64,000 nucleotides of DNA from Kribbella amoyensis (GTDB lineage: Bacteria; Actinomycetota; Actinomycetes; Propionibacteriales; Kribbellaceae), in NCBI RefSeq assembly GCF_007828865.1, contig NZ_VIVK01000001.1, forward strand, positions 1,550,001-1,614,000, written 5' to 3'. The notes beneath the pieces are model-generated. The model saw only the letters and a list, made by a program, of their open reading frames with translations. It was not told the origin of the DNA and made no database searches. Positions within the stretch are counted from its first letter, which is position 1. The number at the start of each line of letters is the position of its first letter. Below, piece after piece: positions 33,107-42,361 of this stretch. The position numbers and the translations under genes were made by a program.

Positions 33107-34881
33107 TTCTTCGGCAGCACCCAGATCGGGTTCGTGTAGAACCACAGGTCGACCCACGGGTCCGCGTCACCGACCACGTCCAGCTGCGGACCGGCCGGGT
33201 CCACCGCGGCGCCGAGGTACCCGGGCTGGCTGCGGTTGCCGTCGGTCCCACGGACGCGGACGTAGAACGGCTCCTCCGCGGCACCGAGCGGCAGCACCAG
33301 CTCGTACGTGCCGCGCCGGCCCGACGTGTCCCACTGCCGGATCACCTTGGTGTCGGGCGCGGTGAACGTGTCCCGATCGGCCACGGCGCCCTTGACCGCG
33401 CCGCGGATCGCGTCGACCCGGTTCAGCGCGGGGACGAAGTTCGCCCAGTTCGGCATCGTCTGCGCGGTGATCCGGACGACCAACTCGACCGGACGGCCGC
33501 GACGGACCACGAGCGCGCCGCCGAGCGACTCGCCGTACCGGTGGCCGGACTCGCGGACCTCGACCTCGACGCCGCCGGCCAGCATGCCGTGGTCGACCCA
33601 CATCCGGCCGGCCCGCAGCCCCGCCATCAGGGCGCCGTAGTCCCGCCGGTCGGCACCGACGTGGGTGCGGCTGTAGTACCCGGGCCAGAAGTCGCCCGCG
33701 GTCCGGTTGATCGCGTTGCCGTGGACGGGGTCCATGTACCGGCCGTCACGGTCGAACTGCTGCTGACTGGATCCGTCCGGGCGCCGCGAGGTCTCGTTCC
33801 AGTTCACGTGCGAGTCGGAGTTCGCGCTGATCCACCACGGTTTGCCCTCGGCGAGCAGGCTGTCCCACAGACCACCGACCGTCGAGGTCATCCAGTCGAA
33901 CCCGCCCCAGGTCCGGTAGGACTCGGCCGGGTACCCCGGGAACGAGTTCGCGCCCGGCGCGTTGCCGTAGTACCCCCGGGCCGACGCGCCGCCGATCGGG
34001 GCCGGCAGCCCGGCTGCCTGGTGCCCGGGGGCGCCCTCGAAGCCGACCGCGATCCGCGGGTCCGCGTCGCGCCAGTTGCGGATCTCGTGCGGGCTGTCGA
34101 TGCCGTTGCGGGCCGGGTGGTTCGCGAGGAACAGCGCGTCCTGGACGCGGCGCCGGTCCACCTGCCGGCCGAGCCACTGGATCCCGGACACCGCCAGCGC
34201 CTCGTTCGCCGGGGAGTTCCCGGAGGCGTTCCGGACCGAGCCGTCGTAGCTGTTCTCGAACTGCTTCAGCACCTCGACCTCGCGGCTGCCCGGGGCGACG
34301 AAGACGGTGCCGTGCTCGGCGGCCGGGATGTTCCACTCCAGGCCCTGGAAGATCAGCGTGTCCTTCAGCTCGGCCCGGGCCGCCTTGATCTGCGGGTTCA
34401 CCAGGTCGACGCCGATCCGGGCGTGGGTGGCGCCGCCGTGGTCGGTGATGACGAGCCAGTCCAGCCCGTACGCCGCGGCGTGCCGGGCCTGGTCGATCAC
34501 CCGGTACATGCCGTCGGAGCTGAGCTGGGTGTGAATGTGGTGGTCGCCGGCCAGCCAGACGTTCGGCCGCTTGCCCTGCTGGAACAGCCGGCCCGCCCCC
34601 GGTCCGCTCGGCGCCGTCGGGGTCGCGGCGGCGACCTGCGTACCGGTGACGGCGAGCGCGGCCGTTCCACCGAGGATGCCGGCCGAGCGCAGCAGCGAGC
34701 GACGGCTCACCTCGGCCGGTGAGAGGTCCGTGTCCGGGATCGACTCGTCCAGCGCGGCCAGCGTCGCGGCGTCCAGCTCGGTGTTCGGGTGGTGGTGATC
34801 GTGGTCGTGACCGTGACCATGTCCGTGCCCGTGGCCGTGCCCGTGGCCGTGCTCAGGGCCGTGGTCGTGGGAGTGTCCCAT
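33103..34881 (-). CDS. PHP-domain metallophosphoesterase-like protein, Tat-exported, with His-rich N-terminus
   Basis: A 592-residue protein. Residues 1-31 are mostly His and Gly (HGHGHG...HDHDHHH). A Tat signal SRRSLLRSAG with a hydrophobic core follows at ~59-80. The PHP domain begins at WLAGDHHIHTQLSSDG, with further metal-binding groups VITDHGGATH, WNIPAAEHGTVF, FLANHPARN and ISANSDSH; the last ~150 residues are a separate C-terminal beta-rich domain. PHP proteins use up to three metals for phosphoester hydrolysis. The His-rich stretch would reach the periplasmic side only if not cleaved before the signal; it may bind metal in the cytoplasm before export. It is followed by the coupled 190-aa gene. 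Confidence 0.9.
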   Translation of the reverse strand: MGHSHDHGPEHGHGHGHGHGHGHGHDHDHHHPNTELDAATLAALDESIPDTDLSPAEVSRRSLLRSAGILGGTAALAVTGTQVAAATPTAPSGPGAGRLFQQGKRPNVWLAGDHHIHTQLSSDGMYRVIDQARHAAAYGLDWLVITDHGGATHARIGVDLVNPQIKAARAELKDTLIFQGLEWNIPAAEHGTVFVAPGSREVEVLKQFENSYDGSVRNASGNSPANEALAVSGIQWLGRQVDRRRVQDALFLANHPARNGIDSPHEIRNWRDADPRIAVGFEGAPGHQAAGLPAPIGGASARGYYGNAPGANSFPGYPAESYRTWGGFDWMTSTVGGLWDSLLAEGKPWWISANSDSHVNWNETSRRPDGSSQQQFDRDGRYMDPVHGNAINRTAGDFWPGYYSRTHVGADRRDYGALMAGLRAGRMWVDHGMLAGGVEVEVRESGHRYGESLGGALVVRRGRPVELVVRITAQTMPNWANFVPALNRVDAIRGAVKGAVADRDTFTAPDTKVIRQWDTSGRRGTYELVLPLGAAEEPFYVRVRGTDGNRSQPGYLGAAVDPAGPQLDVVGDADPWVDLWFYTNPIWVLPKK

Positions 34882-35030
34882 CGTGCGTCCTCTCGGCTGG
34901 CGGAAACGCCGGGATCATCGCGAATCCCGATGGCCGTGAGGTGTTCTCCCGGTGAACCGTTGCCGCCGCCGCGGCACCCCATTTACACGCCGCCACGGCG
35001 GAGTTTGAATGAAGGTGGGGGGAAATCGTC

Positions 35031-35666
35031 ATGGACCGACGACGGCAGCGTGTTCGGGGGCCTCGGCAGCCGGCCGGAGCCGCGGTGGCCCTGGTCTCCG
35101 GGATGGCGGTGGGTGTCGTCATCGTGCTGCTGGCCTGGCTGATCAACCTCAATCTGGAGCAGGCGCACAACGCCGATCGGATGACGACCGCCCCGAAGAC
35201 CGCGCCGATCGCCCCGGTCCGGACGGTGACCGTGGCGCCGCGGAGTACGCCGCCGGCCGCGCAGGCCAAACCCAAAGCGACCGGGGACGTCCGGTTGTTG
35301 CCGGACGGGCTGTACTGCAAGGACCTGCAGGTAGGTGGGTACGGCTACGCCGCCGCGGTCAACTACTGGCGGCTGCACGGTCAGTCCAACCGAATGGATG
35401 CCGACCGCAACGGTATTCCGTGCGAGACCGTGTACCCGCGCAGCGAGGTAGGCGCGTACTGGAACGGCCGCGAACCGACCGCGGCGAGCGGCGTCCCGGC
35501 GGGCCTCTTCTGCCGTGACCTCCTCGACCGCGGCGCACCGTACGGCGAGGCGGTCGCGTACTGGTGGTCGTTCGGGATGCCGGGCCGTATGGATGCCGAC
35601 GGCAACGGGATCCCCTGCGAGACCGTCTATCCGGAGGCCGCGATCCGCGCCTTCTGGTCCCAGTGA
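35031..35666 (+). CDS. Membrane-anchored protein with two excalibur calcium-binding motifs
   Basis: A 211-residue protein with an N-terminal membrane helix (VALVSGMAVGVVIVLLAWLI, ~20-40), a Thr/Pro/Ala-rich linker, and two copies of an extracellular domain. Each ends in DAD[RG]NGIPCETVYP, the excalibur DxDxDGxxCE-type motif (DADRNGIPCE and DADGNGIPCE). The repeated YCKDL/FCRDL cysteines probably form one disulfide per domain. The G-rich GGTGGGGGGAAAT precedes the ATG at 35031. Likely a cell-surface Ca2+-binding protein; function unknown. Confidence 0.9.
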   Translation: MDRRRQRVRGPRQPAGAAVALVSGMAVGVVIVLLAWLINLNLEQAHNADRMTTAPKTAPIAPVRTVTVAPRSTPPAAQAKPKATGDVRLLPDGLYCKDLQVGGYGYAAAVNYWRLHGQSNRMDADRNGIPCETVYPRSEVGAYWNGREPTAASGVPAGLFCRDLLDRGAPYGEAVAYWWSFGMPGRMDADGNGIPCETVYPEAAIRAFWSQ

Positions 35667-35673
35667 GGACACC

Positions 35674-36840
35674 TCATCGCAGCGGCCGGAAGAACGCGCG
35701 GACGTCGTCGACCAGGAGCTCGGGTGCTTCGAGGGTCGCGAAATGGCCGCCTCGGTCGTACTCGGCCCAGTGCGTGATCGTGTGCTCCCGTTCGAGCAGG
35801 TGACGCATCGCCGGGTCGGTCGGGAACACGGCGACCCCGGTCGGCACGGTCGACGGGCCCGGGAACTCGGACGCGTGCCGGTTCTCGTAGTACAGGTTGG
35901 CCGAGGTGGCGGCCGTGTTCGTGAACCAGTACAGACTCACGTCGGTGAGCAGGTGGTCCAGCGGTACCGCGTCCTCGGGGAGCGGGCGGGCCGGATCGGT
36001 CCAGTCGTGGAACTTCTCCAGGATCCAGGCGAGCTGGCCGATCGGCGAATCGGCCAGCGCGTACGAGACCGTCTGCGGCTTGGTCGCCTGCAGTTCGGCG
36101 TAGCCCGTGCCGGTCGCGCGGACGGTCCGGGCGAAGTCGAGCTTGGCCTGGTCCCGCTGATCGAGGTCGTCCAGGTCGCCCGGTCGCGCGTCCGGGAACG
36201 CGAGCCCACCGTTGAGATGGACGCCGACGACCCGGTCCGGCACGATCCGGCCGACCAACGGCGACACCACGGATCCGGTGTCACCGCCCTGGGCGCCGTA
36301 CCGGGGATACCCGAGACGGCGCATCAGCTCGATCCAGGCGCGGGCGATGCGAACGTGGTCCCAGCCGGACTCGGTGAGCGGGACCGAGTACCCGTGGCCG
36401 GGGACCGAGGGGGCCACGACGTGGAAGGCGTCGGCCGGGTCCGCGCCGTACGCCCGTGGGTCGGTGAGCGGGCCGAGGACGTCGAGGAACTCCGCGACCG
36501 ACCCCGGCCAGCCGTGGGTGAGGACGAGTGGGAGCGCGTCCGGCTCGGGTGACCGGGCGTGCACGAAATGGATCCGCTGACGGTCGATCACGGTCGTGTA
36601 CTGCGGGAACGCGTTCAGCCGGGCCTCCCAGACGCGCCAGTCGTACTGGTCGAGCCAGTACCGGACCACGCGCTGGAGGTACCCGACCGGGACGCCGCGA
36701 TCCCAGTCGGCGCCGGCTCTGGGGTCGCCGATCCGCTGGGCCGTCTCGGGGAGGACACGCGGCAACCGGGCCCGGACGAGCCGGTCCCGCAGGTCGTCCA
36801 GGTCGGCCTGCGGCACGTCGATGTGGAACTCCTCGATCAC
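35674..36840 (-). CDS. Epoxide hydrolase (EHN-type alpha/beta hydrolase)
   Basis: The GTG at 36840 after GAGGAGG gives 388 residues, the usual epoxide hydrolase length. The N-terminal EHN lid (FHIDVPQADLDDLRDRLVRA, AFPQYTTVIDRQRIHFVHAR) precedes the alpha/beta core. The nucleophile is Asp in QGGDTGSVV, HGWPGSV provides the oxyanion loop, and the terminal His is in EYDRGGHFAT. Likely hydrolyses an epoxide of a lipid or terpenoid; substrate unknown. It converges with the excalibur gene 7 bp away. Confidence 0.93.
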   Translation of the reverse strand: MIEEFHIDVPQADLDDLRDRLVRARLPRVLPETAQRIGDPRAGADWDRGVPVGYLQRVVRYWLDQYDWRVWEARLNAFPQYTTVIDRQRIHFVHARSPEPDALPLVLTHGWPGSVAEFLDVLGPLTDPRAYGADPADAFHVVAPSVPGHGYSVPLTESGWDHVRIARAWIELMRRLGYPRYGAQGGDTGSVVSPLVGRIVPDRVVGVHLNGGLAFPDARPGDLDDLDQRDQAKLDFARTVRATGTGYAELQATKPQTVSYALADSPIGQLAWILEKFHDWTDPARPLPEDAVPLDHLLTDVSLYWFTNTAATSANLYYENRHASEFPGPSTVPTGVAVFPTDPAMRHLLEREHTITHWAEYDRGGHFATLEAPELLVDDVRAFFRPLR

Positions 36841-36904
36841 CTTGGACCTCCTCGACCGCGCTCTGGATTCCAGCCTCCCCGATCCGACCGACAACCGGGC
36901 CCGG

Positions 36905-37270
36905 TCAGCGGTTGGCGTAGTACTCCGGTTTCATCTGGATCAGCTGGACGTAGTTGCCGTCCGGGTCGAGCAGGGTCGCGAAGACGCCGATGCCGCGGTC
37001 CTCCGGTTCGACCAGCCAGGTGACGTCGAAGGTCCGCAGGTGGCCGGCGGCAGCGTGGATGTCGTCGACGGCGAAGTTCACGATGAACCGGCCGGGCTCG
37101 ACGGCCCGCGCGGCGACGTCGTCCCGGTGCTCGATCACCAGACCGAAACCGCCGAGGTCGAGATTGCCGTACCCGTCGACCTTGGCCTGGAACGCGTCGC
37201 GGTACCAGGTCTTGAGCCGGTCCGGGTCGGTGCTGCCGAGCAACATGCTGTTCAGAACGGGTCGGGTCAT
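36905..37270 (-). CDS. VOC family protein
   Basis: A 121-residue glyoxalase-fold protein, ATG 37270. It opens LLGSTDPDRLKTWYRDAFQA and ends LLDPDGNYVQLIQMKPEYYA, so both half-domains are complete. Metal ligands are not obviously conserved beyond Glu/His in the first half. Upstream neighbour in the same orientation is a 76-aa gene 340 bp away. Confidence 0.85.
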   Translation of the reverse strand: MTRPVLNSMLLGSTDPDRLKTWYRDAFQAKVDGYGNLDLGGFGLVIEHRDDVAARAVEPGRFIVNFAVDDIHAAAGHLRTFDVTWLVEPEDRGIGVFATLLDPDGNYVQLIQMKPEYYANR

Positions 37271-37612
37271 CGCGATCCACCTCCGGGTCAGGAGCCGCTG
37301 CTCGGCTCACGCCCGCTACGTCGGAAGCGTCCGGCCGCTCTCGACATCACCGGAAGATCAGCCGGAAGGTCCGGCGAAGGAAAGCGTCCGCACCGGGGGC
37401 CGAGGAAGGCAGAACCGGCGCGGACGCTCCATTCACGGCGCTGCGGCACCAGGGAATCCGCAGACCCGAGAATTTCTCAGTTTCGCTGGGGACAGAAATC
37501 AGGCGCATTCAGGGAGAGAAGTTGGCGGCAGGCAGGGGGCAGAATGCCGGCGCCTGCCTGCCGCCGACCAGTTGTGCACTGGCCTGGTGCCTCGATGGAG
37601 GCGACCGGGTGG
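37271..37612. other. 342-bp intergenic region with two hairpins
   Basis: No convincing gene is present. AGCGTCCGC (37383-37391) pairs with GCGGACGCT (37420-37428), giving a 9-bp stem with 28-nt loop. The second is a perfect 13-bp repeat, GGCGGCAGGCAGG (37524-37536) and its complement (37553-37565), with a 16-nt loop. The latter could terminate the leftward 76-aa gene that stops at 37613; the former could lie in the leader of the VOC gene. Confidence 0.6.
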
Positions 37613-37843
37613 TCAGCGGGGTGCTACGTCCCACATGCGCTCGCCGGGCAGGGGGTCGGGGAGTCGGTCGGTCACCGGCATCGGGTCGTTGGTGACCCGG
37701 AGCCCGGCGAACCGGCGGCTCATGGCGTGTGCGTACCGCTCGGCCAACGCCGGCTCGGCGTTGTAGTCGGCGATCACGTGCTCACCGAACCAGACTCGGA
37801 CGCGTCGGCGCTCGGACGTCTGGGTCGCGGTGGCGGTTGTCAC
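37613..37843 (-). CDS. Small hypothetical protein (76 aa)
   Basis: A GTG at 37843 with an excellent ribosome site (CAGGAGGACCA) starts a 76-residue basic-then-mixed protein: MTTATATQTSERRRVRVWFG..., ending LPDPLPGERMWDVAPR. No signal peptide or helix. The segment VRVWFGEHVIADYNAEP and ERYAHAMSRRFAG suggest a conserved small actinobacterial protein. The function is unknown. It is expressed alone, with a perfect hairpin behind its stop. Confidence 0.75.
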   Translation of the reverse strand: MTTATATQTSERRRVRVWFGEHVIADYNAEPALAERYAHAMSRRFAGLRVTNDPMPVTDRLPDPLPGERMWDVAPR

Positions 37844-38100
37844 TGGTCCTCCTGGCAGTTCGCGGTAAGGGTCGGCGTCAAGGACGCGGAGCGAGCGCGG
37901 TGACGATGCGCCGTGTGTTCACCGTCACGTCAGAAGCAACGGAAGAACCGGACGCGAGGTCACGGTTTTCGTGCCGATTAATTCTTTGGAAACAGAGGTT
38001 TTACAGCCGGCCGGTCCGAACACCTGTTCCCTTCTCGATTCACAGGGTTTCCTCAGGAACGACACGCCGATTCGCCAGGCGAACTCCGTAGGCTGGACGC

Positions 38101-38652
38101 GTGACCATCGAAGACGCTGGAACCAGGGCCCTCGCCGTCCCCGAGCGGATCACGCCACCGACCGGGATCGCGACGGTCCAGACCGAGCACCTGATCGGTG
38201 ACATCAGCGACGCGCTCCGGCTCCTCGACGCGGTCGAGCGGGTCCGCGGCCACGCCCACCCGCTCATCCTCGGCCTCCAGGACGCGGTCGGGATCAAGAT
38301 GCCGGCCGCGCTGGTGCTGAGCGCGATCTCCAACGGCCGGGACACGGCGATCGGGGTCGCCGAGCAGGTCGGCACCACGCCCGGCGAGGCGGAGCTCGCG
38401 ATCGCCGAGCTGGCCGGCCTCGGCCTGGTCCGGACCGAGCCGGCGCTGGCCGTCACCTCGCTCGGCCAGGCCCGGCTGTCCCAGCTCGACGGACTCACCG
38501 TCCGCGTGCTCGACGTCATCACCGGCATCCTCGGCCCGGCCGACGCCGCCCAGCTCGTCCGCCTGCTGCACACCGTCGCCGACGGCCTGGAGACCGCGGC
38601 CGTCAGCGCGGCCGTGACCGACGTGGTCCCGCAGGCGATCCTGCACAACTGA
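38101..38652 (+). CDS. Winged-helix protein (MarR-like)
   Basis: A 183-residue protein with a likely leaderless GTG start. After ~35 N-terminal residues with no clear fold, the segments [40 protein letters not shown] and [18 protein letters not shown] give a winged helix of the MarR/ArsR kind, and the last ~50 residues form a dimerisation helix. Targets and ligand are unknown; the next gene, a VOC protein, is 67 bp downstream and may be a target. Confidence 0.75.
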   Translation: MTIEDAGTRALAVPERITPPTGIATVQTEHLIGDISDALRLLDAVERVRGHAHPLILGLQDAVGIKMPAALVLSAISNGRDTAIGVAEQVGTTPGEAELAIAELAGLGLVRTEPALAVTSLGQARLSQLDGLTVRVLDVITGILGPADAAQLVRLLHTVADGLETAAVSAAVTDVVPQAILHN

Positions 38653-38719
38653 CTGTCGAAGCGGGCGAGCCGGTCCCGACGTCCCGGGTGACAACACCTG
38701 CGAGACAGAGGAGATCACC

Positions 38720-39085
38720 ATGTTCACCAAGACGAGAGCCTTCAGCGGCTTCTCCGTGAACGACATCGCGGCAGCCCGTACCTTCTACGCCGACCAGCTC
38801 GGGCTGGACGTGTCCGAGGAGCACGGGATGCTCAGCCTGAACATCGCCGGCGGTATCCCGGTGCTCGTCTACCCGAAGACCGATCACGTCCCCGCCGAGT
38901 TCACCATCCTGAACTTCCCGGTGTCCGACATCGACGCGGCCGTCAGTGAACTGACCGCTCGCGGCATCACCTTCGAGAACTACGGTCTCGAGCAGGACGC
39001 CACCGGGGTCCACCGGGGCGAGGGGCCGCCGATCGCCTGGTTCAAGGACCCGGCCGGCAACGTCCTGTCCGTGATCCAGCAGTAG
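38720..39085 (+). CDS. VOC family protein
   Basis: A 121-residue glyoxalase-type protein with a strong AGAGGAGAT site. [20 protein letters not shown] and [16 protein letters not shown] are the standard first and last segments; [14 protein letters not shown] is a loop between. Similar to the Gly_dioxygenase/PhnB-like single-domain proteins of actinobacteria. Likely a small-molecule binding or isomerase enzyme; substrate unknown. Confidence 0.88.
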   Translation: MFTKTRAFSGFSVNDIAAARTFYADQLGLDVSEEHGMLSLNIAGGIPVLVYPKTDHVPAEFTILNFPVSDIDAAVSELTARGITFENYGLEQDATGVHRGEGPPIAWFKDPAGNVLSVIQQ

Positions 39086-39094
39086 GGACCGCGG

Positions 39095-39904
39095 TCAGCT
39101 CGTCGGTACGGAGTCGTCGTACTTGCCGAGGCGGCCTTCGTACCGCCGGCCGGAGCGGTACGGCCAGGCGTTGGCGGTGCAGCCGTGCAGGCCGAGGGTC
39201 TGTTGCTGCATCACCGGCGCCGGCCGGCCCGGGCCGGGGCAGAGTTCGTGGGCTTCGCCGAGGCGATGGCCGGTCTCGTGGCTCACCATGTACTGCCGGT
39301 AGACCGCGAGCGGAGCCCCGTACCCGGGAACGCCTTGGACCCAGCGGGCGATGTTGAGCACCACCCGCTTACCGATGCGGCAGCTCGTGTAGTGGTCGTA
39401 GCCCCCGCCGCACAACCGATCGCGCGTGCCCGGCGTGACGAACATCAGCTGGAATGCGGCCGCCTGACCCGGTCCCACCTGCCGGAACCGCCATCGTCCA
39501 CCCGCGGTCCAGCCGTCCGGGGCGGCATAGGTCTCCCGGACGAAGCGGGCGACGGCCGATCGGTCGAGTCCGGTGATGCCGCCTTCCACCACGAACTGGT
39601 ACGTCATCATTCGTCCACTCCGGCCGAGTGTCGCCGGATCACCCGGAAGGACGGCGTACGTTCCAGGCCCGCGATCGGGGTAGGCGATCCGCGGCTCGGT
39701 CGGGACGGAGGCCGACGTCCGCGCGGTCGGTTCGCCGGTGGCTTCACCCTGGACGGCCTGCGGAGGCTCAGCCAGTGCGGGCGCCTGCGCGATCGGGCGC
39801 TCGGGGAACTCGCGGTGGGCGAACGGCCCGGCCGGGAGCTGGTACAGCGCCCCCGTCGCGATCACCGCCACGAGTACCACGGCAGTAATCCTCAGCTTGC
39901 GCAT
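39095..39904 (-). CDS. Secreted DUF3152 zinc metallopeptidase-like protein
   Basis: A 269-residue exported protein. MRKLRITAVVLVAVIATGAL is a signal peptide or anchor, then a Pro/Ala/Glu linker to about residue 75. The DUF3152 domain contains HETGHRLGEAHELC, an HExxHxxGxxH zinc motif of the metzincin type, so protease activity is expected. Two to four cysteines nearby (RLCGGGYDHYTSCR, HELCPG, GLHGCTAN) probably form disulfides. Ribosome site GAGGAG. It converges with the VOC gene 9 bp away. Confidence 0.88.
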   Translation of the reverse strand: MRKLRITAVVLVAVIATGALYQLPAGPFAHREFPERPIAQAPALAEPPQAVQGEATGEPTARTSASVPTEPRIAYPDRGPGTYAVLPGDPATLGRSGRMMTYQFVVEGGITGLDRSAVARFVRETYAAPDGWTAGGRWRFRQVGPGQAAAFQLMFVTPGTRDRLCGGGYDHYTSCRIGKRVVLNIARWVQGVPGYGAPLAVYRQYMVSHETGHRLGEAHELCPGPGRPAPVMQQQTLGLHGCTANAWPYRSGRRYEGRLGKYDDSVPTS

Positions 39905-40088
39905 CAGTCAGGCTCCTCACCGCACTCCCGCTGAGCGCGTCCTCACCTGCTACTTGCCTGCACACCCCGTATCCCTTCTCGGCGATCCGAATCCGCCCAC
40001 GGGTGGAGATCGCGGCTCCGCCTGCCGGATTTGGTACGACCGTGTTAGTTTGACGAAACAGCACAGGCGTATCAAAAAGGAGACGACG

Positions 40089-41772
40089 ATGAGACGGTGG
40101 ACCGCGGGGCTGGGGGTGCTCACGTTGCTCGCCTCGTCCACACCGGCGCTGGTCGCGTGGAGCAGTGGGGTACAGGCCGGAGTGCAGGCGGATCTGCTCG
40201 CGGACGTGAACCGGGACGGGGTGCTCACATCTGCGGACGCATCAGGCGAGGACCGCTGGGACGCCAAGCGCGGCGCGATCTTCCTCGCGAACCTGGACGA
40301 CGACGAACGGCGGTGCGAGGTCGCCCCGGCGGACCTGGACGCGATCGGGGCCGAGGTCGACCGCAAGCTCGCCGCCTGCAACGACGCTGCCGACGAACGG
40401 ATCAACGGGGGCCGTGACCTGGCTGATCTCGCACCTCTGAAGATCGTTGCCCAGCGCAACCTCAGCGACCGGGCGACCGGGTCGGTCACGGTGAGCCCGG
40501 CCGACAAGGCACGCGTGTTCGCCGGTGGGAAACCGGTGACGACGTTGGGCAGCGACGAACTGCGGCGCGGAGCACGGCTCGGGCTGGAAGGACGGGACGT
40601 CGTTCGCGATCCGGCGAAGTGGGACGGGCAGATCACGGTCACGTTGACGGTCGCGGACCACGGGCGGACCAGTACCGACGTCGTCCGGCTCCGGGTCGCG
40701 CCGTTGATGCTGCAGAACGACCTGCAGCGAGCGGAGACGGTACTGGCCGGGCAGCCGAACGACGGTCCCGGGTGGTCAGGTGGTTCGTTGCCGTATCCCG
40801 ACGGGGTCCCGGGTGAGTGGGAGGCGTTCGCGCGGACGTTGGGCCAGGCCACGCGATCCGCGGGCGCCCGGACGAAGTACCTGCGCGGCACAGAGCTGGA
40901 CTGGAAGGACATGTGGGTGCAGGACACGTTCGAACCGGCGACCGCGAGCATGCCCGCTCTCGGAGGCAGCCAGACCATGCGCGTCCTGATCCGCTCGGGG
41001 AACGTGTGGGAGTTCCCAGGCCCCGACGGAAAGCCGGTGGCGACGCCGCGACCCGCGGGCCGGCTGATCTTCCGCGATCTGCGCGGACCCGACGTCGGGG
41101 CGGAAGCCGGATCCCGGGTTCCTCAAGCTGGTCAGCGAGCAGGGATACCAGCCGCCGGTCCGGATCGACACGTCCTGGCTCCTGGTCGGGCACGTCGACG
41201 AGACGGTCCACGTGGTCCGCGCCGACAACGAGCGCGGCTGGACCTTGGCGGTGGCCGACCCGCGATCCGCCGTCCGGTTGCTCGAGGACGCGCATCGCAA
41301 GGGAGCCGGGAGCGTGCGGCTGTTCGCGGACACCAATGCGCCGCGCAAGCCGACGGTCGACGAGATCCTTGCCGACAGCAAGCGCCTCACGGCCAACGCG
41401 GAGGCGGCCCGGCACATCGACGACCAGGTCAGGATTTTGCTGCGGGCAACCGGCCTCCGATCGTCGGACCTGGTCCGGCTGCCGGTGTTCTTCGAGAAGC
41501 AGGAGCAGCTCGGCGGACTCCGCGCACTCACCCCCGATGTCGTGAACGGCGTCTCCTTAACCGAGCGCCAGTTCGCCGCCCCGGACCCGCACGGCCCAAC
41601 GGTCCACGGCCAGGACATCTTCCGCGCGGCCACCGAGATCGCCCTCGCCAAGGCCGGCGTGCGCGTCCACTGGGTCGAGGACTTCTTCTGGGCCCACCTG
41701 GGCGGCGGCGAGGTCCACTGCGCGACCAACGCCCTCCGCGATACCCGGACCACGAACCGCTGGTGGTCCTGA
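40089..41772 (+). pseudogene. Protein-arginine deiminase, split by a +1 frameshift
   Basis: The gene begins at ATG 40089 (AAAAAGGAG site) with a signal peptide, then two EF-hand-like loops (DVNRDGVLTSAD). Frame 0 runs to about 41100 and ends near GPDVG; the continuation in the next frame starts with DPGFLKLVSEQG and runs to 41772. Removing one G from the GGGG run at 41097-41100 joins the frames perfectly. The catalytic residues are all present: Asp in WVQD (~279), HVD in LVGHVDE (41191-41199) and Cys in GGGEVHCATN (41719-41721). In vivo it may be a pseudogene or the extra G may be a sequencing artefact. Confidence 0.85.
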
Positions 41773-41778
41773 CCGAGA

Positions 41779-42261
41779 TCAGCGCGGGACGTGGAGGCGT
41801 TGGGTCGAGTACCGGCTGTCGACGAAGCCGAGGGAGTGATACAGCTCGGCGCCCTCTTCGGTGGCGTGGAGTTCGACCTGGCCGACGCCGGTCTCGTCGC
41901 GGTACCAGTCGAGCAGGGCGGTGACGCAGGCGCGGGCCAGGCCGCGGCGGCGGAAGGCCGGCTCGGTGCTGACGTTGTACAGGGCGCCGCGCAGGGTGGT
42001 CGGGTCCTTCGGACCAGGTGGGTGGACGGTGACGTGGCCGGCCGCGTTCGCGACCACGCCGGCTTCCGGGTCGTCGGCGACGAAGGCCGCGAAGGAGGCG
42101 GGCGAGCTCAGCTGGTCGGTGAAGTACCGCAGTGCCACGTCGCGCCACGGTGCGTCCGGTCCGCCGAGGTCCTGGCCCATCGCCTCGAGCATCAGCCCGC
42201 GGAGCCGGACCAGGGCCGGCGCGTCGTCCGGTCCAGCGCGGCGTACCTCGATCTCGGTCAC
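41779..42261 (-). CDS. GNAT family N-acetyltransferase
   Basis: A 160-residue acetyltransferase; the GTG at 42261 gives the natural start VTEIEVRRAGPDDAPALVRL. The acetyl-CoA loop reads RRRGLARACVTALLDWY, with the preceding ALYNVSTEPAF and the final GAELYHSLGFVDSRYSTQ. Frames that extend upstream run into the LCP gene and are not used. It ends 6 bp from the arginine deiminase stop, converging. Confidence 0.88.
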   Translation of the reverse strand: MTEIEVRRAGPDDAPALVRLRGLMLEAMGQDLGGPDAPWRDVALRYFTDQLSSPASFAAFVADDPEAGVVANAAGHVTVHPPGPKDPTTLRGALYNVSTEPAFRRRGLARACVTALLDWYRDETGVGQVELHATEEGAELYHSLGFVDSRYSTQRLHVPR

Positions 42262-42361
42262 CGCGACATTCTGCCGAACTTTCTGCCCGGTCAAGGAATC
42301 GAACCCGGTGGACGTCGACAGGGGAGACGTCCGCCCGCCTCGCTTCGACCCAGAGGGAGTC

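Noticed and set aside
41050..41140. Programmed +1 frameshift in the arginine deiminase
   Set aside because: The site is a GGGG run without a recognisable slippery heptamer or stimulatory structure; a sequence error or disabling insertion is simpler.
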